Positions 31,468 through 37,045 of a stretch of DNA of 37,045 nucleotides are shown in pieces. Within the stretch, counting starts at the first letter, position 1; each line of letters starts with the position of its first letter. Source of the DNA: Nitrospira lenta (GTDB lineage: Bacteria; Nitrospirota; Nitrospiria; Nitrospirales; Nitrospiraceae); assembly GCA_945905765.1 (NCBI GenBank), contig CAMDPZ010000018.1, positions 1 through 37,045 of the forward strand. The letters are read 5' to 3'. The translations under genes were made by a program, and so were the position numbers. Below the pieces are notes generated by a model. That model ran no database searches and had not been told where the DNA came from. It saw only the letters and a list, made by a program, of their open reading frames with translations.

Positions 31468-32385
31468 ATGTTAGAGATTCTTGGAAAAACTAATATTGAT
31501 TTCATGGGAAAGCGCCGCTGGGCCTTTCTATTTTCCGGCATCATGGTGATGTTGGGGCTGGTGGCAGTCGTGCAGATTAGCCGGGGGGCGGCAAACCTCG
31601 GCATCGATTTCGCGGGCGGGACTGCGGTGCAGCTGAAGTTCGACCAGGCGATCCGGATCGACGAAGCCAGGAAAATCCTGGAGGCGAACGGTCTGGGCAA
31701 CGCCGAGCTGCAAGAGTTCGGCCAGGAGAACAAACTCCTGATCCGCCTGAAGGCGTCGACGACCATCGAAGAAAAGGTGGCCGAACGGGTTGTCGCAGTC
31801 TTTACGAAGGAGTTTCCCTCGAACCATTTCGTCGTCGACTCCAGCACGGAGATCGGGCCGACCATCGGGAAGAAGCTGCAGGAGGACGCCCTTATTGCGA
31901 TCCTCATTTCCTTTGTCGGGATCATCCTTTACGTGGCGGGGCGATTCGAGTTTCGTTTCGGTATCGCCGCGGCCTTGGCGACCTTCCACGATGTGCTGGC
32001 AGTGCTGGGCGCCTTTTACCTTTTAGATAAAGAGATCACCTTGCTGGTAGTGACCGCGCTCCTGACCTTGGCCGGTTACTCGATGACCGACACGGTCGTC
32101 GTGTTCGACCGGATCAGAGAAAATCTCCGGATGCGGAGGCGGGACAGCGAGGAGACGATCATCAACAATGCGGTGAACCAGGTCTTGAGCCGCACGATCG
32201 TTACGAGTTTGACCGTCGTGTTGGTGTTGATTCCTCTGACGCTGGCCGGAGGAGAGGTCTTGCACGACTTCTCGCTCGCTCTGTTGTGGGGCGTGATCTT
32301 CGGGACCTATTCATCCATTTTCGTCGCGAGTCCGTTGCTGCTGCTGTGGCCCGGAGCGTCCGGGCGGCTCTTGAAGCGGAGCTAG
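31468..32385 (+). CDS. secF: Protein translocase subunit SecF
   Basis: 305 aa; AAGGAG before the ATG. 'I-D-F-A-G-G-T-A-V-Q-L-K-F' follows the first span, then five spans from about 135 on, including 'Y-S-M-T-D-T-V-V-V-F-D-R-I-R-E-N' (transport core) and a C-terminal 'F-G-T-Y-S-S-I-F-V-A-S-P' segment. Partner of SecD. Length is typical. This is the last gene of the translocase block. Confidence 0.97.
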   Translation: MLEILGKTNIDFMGKRRWAFLFSGIMVMLGLVAVVQISRGAANLGIDFAGGTAVQLKFDQAIRIDEARKILEANGLGNAELQEFGQENKLLIRLKASTTIEEKVAERVVAVFTKEFPSNHFVVDSSTEIGPTIGKKLQEDALIAILISFVGIILYVAGRFEFRFGIAAALATFHDVLAVLGAFYLLDKEITLLVVTALLTLAGYSMTDTVVVFDRIRENLRMRRRDSEETIINNAVNQVLSRTIVTSLTVVLVLIPLTLAGGEVLHDFSLALLWGVIFGTYSSIFVASPLLLLWPGASGRLLKRS

Positions 32386-32413
32386 TCTGCAGCCGTTGGC
32401 GGAGAGACACGAG

Positions 32414-32440
32414 GCTGCGACCGGGCCATCCGGTCGCAGC
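32414..32440 (+). other. Perfect 11-bp hairpin between secF and the sensor kinase
   Basis: GCTGCGACCGG (32414-32424), loop GCCAT, CCGGTCGCAGC (32430-32440). No T-tract follows, so it may be a terminator-like element, an attenuator or an mRNA 3' end. It ends 14 bases before the kinase ATG and could also limit its translation. Confidence 0.45.
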
Positions 32441-32454
32441 AGCTGTTCGCTGGC

Positions 32455-35400
32455 ATGCCCATGACATTCTGGAGTCGGTCTCACAGTCTCCAGCACAAGA
32501 TCATCGCGGCGATCGTGCTGGTCGGTCTTCTGCCCCTGACACTTCTGCTTGCCCTCACCTATGTCGAGGAGCGTCGCGCGCTTCGCGAAATGACCGGCGC
32601 GAACTTCAAAGAAGTCGCCGTGGAAGCCGCTCGCCGCATTGAAATGCAGGTCGGCCGCGGGATGAACGAGGCCCAGCAGCTCGCGACCACCCCGTTTCTT
32701 CGCACCGCCGTCACGGAATCCAATCGCACGTACGAGGGGAAGGATGCGCAGAGCATCCAGGGTCTGATCAAGGATTGGCAGCAGCGGTGGCGCCAGCGGG
32801 ACAAGCGTAGCGAGTTTCCTCTCTTCATCAATCGTATCGTCACCAACTATCTCATCCGATGGCACGACATTCGGAAGTCCGACTATGTCGGGATTCTGGT
32901 GACCGACCAGCAGGGCGCGCTGGTGGTGAGCTCCATCCCGCAAGTGGAGTACTTTTACGGCAAGACGCCCTGGTGGCAAGCGGTGATGAAAGGGGGCGGT
33001 TCCAGCGGCTATGTGAGCGAGATCGCGTTCGATCCCGGCTTCGGAACCCACGTGATTATGGTTGCCGTTCCCATTCTGGACGAGGCGAAGGAGTCGGCGA
33101 TCGGGGCGGTCACGGTCTTGCTGCGTCGGGATACGATTTTCCATGCTATTGCCGATGTTACGGTCGGGGAGACTGGCCATGCGATGCTGTTCAGTTCTGA
33201 CGGGGTGCCGGTGATCTGTCCGGTCATGTCTCCGGAAGAGCATACGGTGAGGCCTGATTTTGTCGGTGCGCTTGGCGGGCTGAAGTCCGGGTGGTCCATT
33301 GTGGCGGACGATTCGCATGGGGGCGCGAATGCATTGATCGGCTTCGCGCCGGTTCGGTTCAGCGAAAACCTGGCTCCGGGAAGCCTCGGCGGCAAACAGT
33401 GGGTGACCGTGGTGCGGCAGGACTCGCAGGAAACCTATGCGCCGCTGGCCGAACTGGTGGCGAAGGTGCTGCTCTACGGGTTGCTCGTCCTGGCCGTGCT
33501 GTGGGGGACCGGGATCGTCGTGGCCCGTCGGATTGCCAGGCCGATTCAGTTGTTACATGACGGGGTGAGGGAAATCGGAAGCGGGCGTTTGGACCAGCGG
33601 CTGGCGTTGAAGACCGGCGACGAAATCGAAGGCCTTGCCGAGGCGTTCAATCAGATGGCGACCAATCTCCAGCGGTCGTTCGGGCAGATCGAGCAGCGGA
33701 TGGAGGACGTCCATCGGCTGGAGGAAAAGTATCGCGATCTGATCGAACATTCTCCGGAGATGATTTGCCAATTGAACCGGAGCGGCGGCTTCGTCCATGT
33801 GAACAAGACGGGACTCGATAAACTGAAGTATACGCTGGATGAGATGTTGGCGATGAAGCTGTGGGATCTGGTGCCGCGCGGGCAGGAACCGCTCGTCTTG
33901 CAGTATCTGGAGCGATTGGTGGCCGAGGGGCGCAGTTCGATGGAGACGGTGTTTCTGGCCAAGGACGGCCATCCGATCGATGTGGAGATTCATGCGACGG
34001 CCTTGATCGATCAAGAACGGGGCGGCCTGGTCCATTCTCGCGCCTTTGTGCGCGACGTGACCGAACGGCGCCGGCTCGAACAGCAACTGCAGGAATATAC
34101 GGCCAAGCTTGAAGATGCGGTGTCGGAGCGAACCCAACAGTTGGTGGCCTCGCAGGCTCGCTACAAGGCCCTGTTTGATTTGGTCGCGGATTCCGTGTTC
34201 ATGGTGAATGAATCCGGCACGATCGTGGCGGTCAATAAACGTGAGGAGCAGGCCCTGGGTTATACGGAGGCGACGGTGGTCGGCCGCAGCCTGTTCGAGG
34301 TCGTACTGGCCGGGCACCATGATGCTTTGCGCGGATGGTTTGCCGATATCATTACGGGCCAGCGGAAAGTCGCCACGCAAGAGATCATGGTGCGCCATGC
34401 CGACGGTTTGGAAACGCCGGTCGAAATGGACTTGATTCGAGTCGGCGCGGACGAACAAGTGTTGGTGATGGTGCAGTTGCGCGACATTACCGACCGGAAG
34501 AAGCTGGAGCGGCAGTTGCAGAGTTATCGGGAAGAGTTGGAGCAGAAAGTGCGAGAGCGCACGAGGGAAATCGAGGAGACCAAACAGTATCTGGAGAACT
34601 TGCTCGAGAACGCGAACGATGTCATCTATACCCTCGATACCGAGCAACGGTTTACCTATGTGAACAGCAAGGTCGAAGCCTGGGGCTATCGGAAAGAGGA
34701 TCTGATCGGCCGTCCCTATCTGGCTCTGTTATCCAAGCGGCATCGGGGGCGGCGGTTGAAGAGCACCTTGGACATCGGCGCCAAACAGGTCTATGAGGTT
34801 GAAGTCGTCACACGCACGGGGGAGCCGCGGGCGGTGATGGTCAGCGTTTCCCCCCTGCATGCGGTTGAGGGGACACTTCTCGGTGTGCTGGGTATTGCGC
34901 GGGACATGACCGAGACCAAGAAGCTGGAGCAGCAGATCAGGAACTCGGAGAAGCTCGCGTCGGTCGGACGTTTAGCCGCCGGGGTGGCCCATGAAATCAA
35001 TAATCCCCTTGGCGGCATCCTCAATTGCCTCTACAACTTACGGAAGGGCACCTTGTCGGCGAGCCGGCAGGAGGAATATCGAGCTTCCATGGAGGACGGG
35101 GTGCAGCGGGTGCAAAAGATCGTGCGGCAGTTGCTCGATTTCTCCCAGCAGCATGAGCCGGAGTTCGCCTTGACGGATATCAATCATATCGTCGATCGGG
35201 TCTTGGTCTTGACGACGCACCTCTTTGCTCCGAATCGAATCGTCTTGGAGACGGTGCTGGGCCATGGGCTCCCATCGGTCATGGTCGATCGGCATATGAT
35301 CGAGCAAGTCTTGATGAACCTGGTGCTGAATGCGGTGCAAGCGATGAAAGAGGGCGGGACGCTGACGATTCAAACTGTGGTCGTCGAAGGAGTCTGTCTG

Positions 35401-35640
35401 GTCGAAGTGCGCGATACGGGGTCGGGCATTCCGCCGGCGGTCCTGCCTCGCATCTTCGATCCCTTCTTTACGACGAAGAGCGAAGGGGAAGGGACCGGCC
35501 TCGGCCTGTCGGTCAGCCTCGGCATTGTAGAGCGACACGGAGGAAGGATCGTGGTGGATAGCGAAGTGGGGAAGGGGACGACCTTTACCCTCTATCTGCC
35601 GGTCTCGCGCGAACGTTCGTTGCTGGAGAGGGTGTCATGA
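32455..35640 (+). CDS. Membrane sensor histidine kinase with dCache-like sensor, HAMP and three PAS domains
   Basis: 1061 aa. Span 1 about 14-36, a periplasmic dCache-like sensor (about 40-335; 'S-G-Y-V-S-E-I-A-F-D-P', 'V-P-I-L-D'), span 2 about 338-362, HAMP (about 363-418) and three PAS domains (about 425-550, 565-690, 715-835), each ending in the usual 'R-D-[IVM]-T-[ED]-R/T-K-K-L-E' exit helix and joined by coiled coils. Then HisKA with His846 in 'SVGRLAAGVAHEINNPLGGI' and HATPase_c (about 945-1055: 'N-L-V-L-N-A-V-Q-A-M', 'D-T-G-S-G-I-P', 'G-T-G-L-G-L-S'). The stop codon overlaps the start of the regulator gene by 4 bases, so both form one two-component system. Signal unknown; no heme or flavin ligand in the PAS domains can be named by eye. 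Confidence 0.93.
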   Translation: MPMTFWSRSHSLQHKIIAAIVLVGLLPLTLLLALTYVEERRALREMTGANFKEVAVEAARRIEMQVGRGMNEAQQLATTPFLRTAVTESNRTYEGKDAQSIQGLIKDWQQRWRQRDKRSEFPLFINRIVTNYLIRWHDIRKSDYVGILVTDQQGALVVSSIPQVEYFYGKTPWWQAVMKGGGSSGYVSEIAFDPGFGTHVIMVAVPILDEAKESAIGAVTVLLRRDTIFHAIADVTVGETGHAMLFSSDGVPVICPVMSPEEHTVRPDFVGALGGLKSGWSIVADDSHGGANALIGFAPVRFSENLAPGSLGGKQWVTVVRQDSQETYAPLAELVAKVLLYGLLVLAVLWGTGIVVARRIARPIQLLHDGVREIGSGRLDQRLALKTGDEIEGLAEAFNQMATNLQRSFGQIEQRMEDVHRLEEKYRDLIEHSPEMICQLNRSGGFVHVNKTGLDKLKYTLDEMLAMKLWDLVPRGQEPLVLQYLERLVAEGRSSMETVFLAKDGHPIDVEIHATALIDQERGGLVHSRAFVRDVTERRRLEQQLQEYTAKLEDAVSERTQQLVASQARYKALFDLVADSVFMVNESGTIVAVNKREEQALGYTEATVVGRSLFEVVLAGHHDALRGWFADIITGQRKVATQEIMVRHADGLETPVEMDLIRVGADEQVLVMVQLRDITDRKKLERQLQSYREELEQKVRERTREIEETKQYLENLLENANDVIYTLDTEQRFTYVNSKVEAWGYRKEDLIGRPYLALLSKRHRGRRLKSTLDIGAKQVYEVEVVTRTGEPRAVMVSVSPLHAVEGTLLGVLGIARDMTETKKLEQQIRNSEKLASVGRLAAGVAHEINNPLGGILNCLYNLRKGTLSASRQEEYRASMEDGVQRVQKIVRQLLDFSQQHEPEFALTDINHIVDRVLVLTTHLFAPNRIVLETVLGHGLPSVMVDRHMIEQVLMNLVLNAVQAMKEGGTLTIQTVVVEGVCLVEVRDTGSGIPPAVLPRIFDPFFTTKSEGEGTGLGLSVSLGIVERHGGRIVVDSEVGKGTTFTLYLPVSRERSLLERVS

Positions 35641-37045
35641 AGGGGCTCAGAATTCTGCTCGTGGATGACGAGCCGTTGATGCGACTCTCGATGGTCGATG
35701 CGCTGGAAGCCGTCGGCCATGAAGTGGAAGCGGCGGCATCCGGCACGGAAGGTCTCGACGCCGTCAGGCGGCGGCCTTTCGATTTGGTGATTACCGATTT
35801 GAGACTGCCTGGCGCGGACGGCCTAACGGTGCTCAGCGCGACCAAGGAGCAATCGCCCCATACGGAGGTCGTGGTGATTACCGCCCACGGGTCGGTGGAG
35901 ACGGCGGTCGGCGCGATGAAGCTCGGCGCCTTCGACTACATCACCAAACCGTTCCAGATGGACGAATTATTATTGATCGTCGAGCGGGTGGGTCGTGTGG
36001 TGGCGCTGCGGCGCGAGAATCAGGACCTTAAGGAAGCGCTGGAAGACAAGTTCAGCTTCGGGGGCATCCTCGGTACGAACAATCAAATGCGCGCGGTGCT
36101 CGACAAGATCAAGCTGGTGGCCGGCACGGATTCCACGACGTTGATTCTGGGAGAGAGCGGCACAGGCAAGGAGCTGGTGGCCAATGCCATCCATCAAAAC
36201 AGCGCGCGAAGCCAGCATCCCCTGATTAAGGTCAGTTGCGCGGCCTTGCCGGAAACCTTGCTGGAGGCGGAGCTCTTTGGCCACGAGAAGGGGGCCTTTA
36301 CCGGGGCGATGAAGCAGCGGCGCGGACGATTCGAGCTGGCGCATCGCGGGACCTTGTTCCTCGACGAAATCGGGGAAATTTCTCCGGTCATCCAGGTGAA
36401 GCTCTTGCGGGTGCTCCAGGAACGGCAGTTCGAGCGCGTCGGAGGGAACGACCGGATCGACGTCGATGTGCGCCTGGTTTGTGCGACGCAGAAGGATCTT
36501 CGCAAGGAAGTGTCGCAGGGGCGGTTTCGGGAAGATCTGTTTTATCGCCTGAACGTCGTGCAGATCGTGATTCCGCCCTTGCGCCAGCGGCAAGAGGACA
36601 TCATGGTCATCGCGGAGCATGTGTTGAAAGCCTGCTCCGGCAAGATGAATAAGACGCTGAAAGGGTTTTCCTCCGTGGCGCGCGAGCTCTTCTTGCGTTA
36701 TTCGTTTCCCGGGAATGTGCGGGAATTGGAAAATATGGTCGAGCGGGCGGTGGCGTTGGGTCGGGATCGTGAGGCGATTCAACCGGCTGACCTCTGCGGT
36801 TTCCAGTCCTGTCCCTATACGGGTGGGCTGCAGCAAGAGTCGTGCGGGTTCTGCAGCGAAGGACTGACGGGACAGAAGCGCGAGGAGCGGCCGCTGACTT
36901 CGCTGGCGACGGCGCGGGAGCAGTTCGAGCGGGAATATATTGTCTCGGTTCTCGGACGGGTAGAGGGGAGCCGGACGACGGCGGCGAAGGTTCTCGGTCT
37001 CTCTCGCAAGGCCCTCTGGGAAAAGTGCAAACGCTACGGCATTCC
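35637..37045 (+). CDS. Sigma-54-dependent response regulator (NtrC family), truncated by the window end
   Basis: 469 codons visible, starting ATGA-overlapped with the kinase stop and open to the last base. Receiver domain with Asp54 (FDLVITDLRLPG), T and K switch residues ('V-I-T-A-H-G', 'D-Y-I-T-K-P-F'); AAA+ domain with Walker A GESGTGKE (172-179), GAFTGA (219-224, sigma-54 contact loop), Walker B 'G-T-L-F-L-D-E-I-G-E-I' and arginine-finger segment. An unusual linker carries C387-x4-C392-x10-C403-x2-C406 between AAA+ and DNA-binding parts. The last visible part is a Fis-type HTH ('A-A-K-V-L-G-L-S-R-K-A-L-W-E-K'), so only a few residues are missing. It would activate sigma-54 promoters under control of the adjacent kinase; targets unknown. 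Confidence 0.95.
   Translation, partial: MKGLRILLVDDEPLMRLSMVDALEAVGHEVEAAASGTEGLDAVRRRPFDLVITDLRLPGADGLTVLSATKEQSPHTEVVVITAHGSVETAVGAMKLGAFDYITKPFQMDELLLIVERVGRVVALRRENQDLKEALEDKFSFGGILGTNNQMRAVLDKIKLVAGTDSTTLILGESGTGKELVANAIHQNSARSQHPLIKVSCAALPETLLEAELFGHEKGAFTGAMKQRRGRFELAHRGTLFLDEIGEISPVIQVKLLRVLQERQFERVGGNDRIDVDVRLVCATQKDLRKEVSQGRFREDLFYRLNVVQIVIPPLRQRQEDIMVIAEHVLKACSGKMNKTLKGFSSVARELFLRYSFPGNVRELENMVERAVALGRDREAIQPADLCGFQSCPYTGGLQQESCGFCSEGLTGQKREERPLTSLATAREQFEREYIVSVLGRVEGSRTTAAKVLGLSRKALWEKCKRYGI

Noticed and set aside
1-37045. CRISPR array, tRNA or rRNA genes, prophage or transposase genes
   Set aside because: No regularly spaced direct repeats, no cloverleaf or rRNA-like segment and no transposase or integrase frame were recognised by eye; a tRNAscan or profile search could not be run.

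Overview
The window looks like a chromosomal piece of a Nitrospira-type bacterium (phylum Nitrospirota; nitrite oxidiser or comammox). I infer this from the gene content: two stand-alone cytochrome bd-like oxidases of the long type known from Nitrospira, membrane-bound c-type cytochromes next to them, a cytochrome carrying an ethylbenzene-dehydrogenase/NxrC-like heme b domain, and copper proteins. No rRNA or other species marker is present, so the assignment rests on family recognition. All clear genes except one 34-codon gene lie on the + strand.

Layout. (1) 1-5215: a promoter, a long structured leader and one giant secreted multicopper oxidase (1621 aa, three two-cupredoxin units), closed by a strong terminator. 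(2) 5266-9538: two related secreted proteins with an amicyanin-like C-x2-H-x2-M copper motif, flanking a small secreted protein and a HEAT-repeat protein; a hairpin-forming MITE-like repeat lies behind the first. (3) 9566-17817: a probable operon with a methyltransferase, a DUF420-like membrane protein, a zinc-ribbon/PCP_red protein, a polytopic membrane protein, bd-like oxidase paralogue 1, a DUF3047 protein, a small membrane protein and two anchored FGE-sulfatase-fold proteins without active-site cysteines. (4) 17850-24752: three tiny single-span membrane proteins (one on the - strand with its own promoter), bd-like oxidase paralogue 2, two membrane-anchored cytochromes c and a diheme c/heme b fusion, ended by a terminator. 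This reads as one respiratory module. (5) 24775-32385: housekeeping genes mobA, a family 9 glycosyltransferase, argS, tgt, yajC, secD and secF. (6) 32455-37045: a three-PAS sensor kinase overlapping a sigma-54-dependent response regulator that runs off the window.

How the genes may work together (inference). Cytochromes c in region 4 would carry electrons to or from the second bd-like oxidase, with the microproteins as accessory subunits. The copper proteins of regions 1 and 2 would supply or drain electrons in the periplasm. mobA makes the cofactor needed by molybdenum enzymes such as nitrite oxidoreductase, which is not in this window. The most interesting signals are the scattered copper motifs of the giant oxidase, the bd-like oxidases with no CydB, the microproteins next to them, and a CxxCY pseudo-heme site in a cytochrome c.
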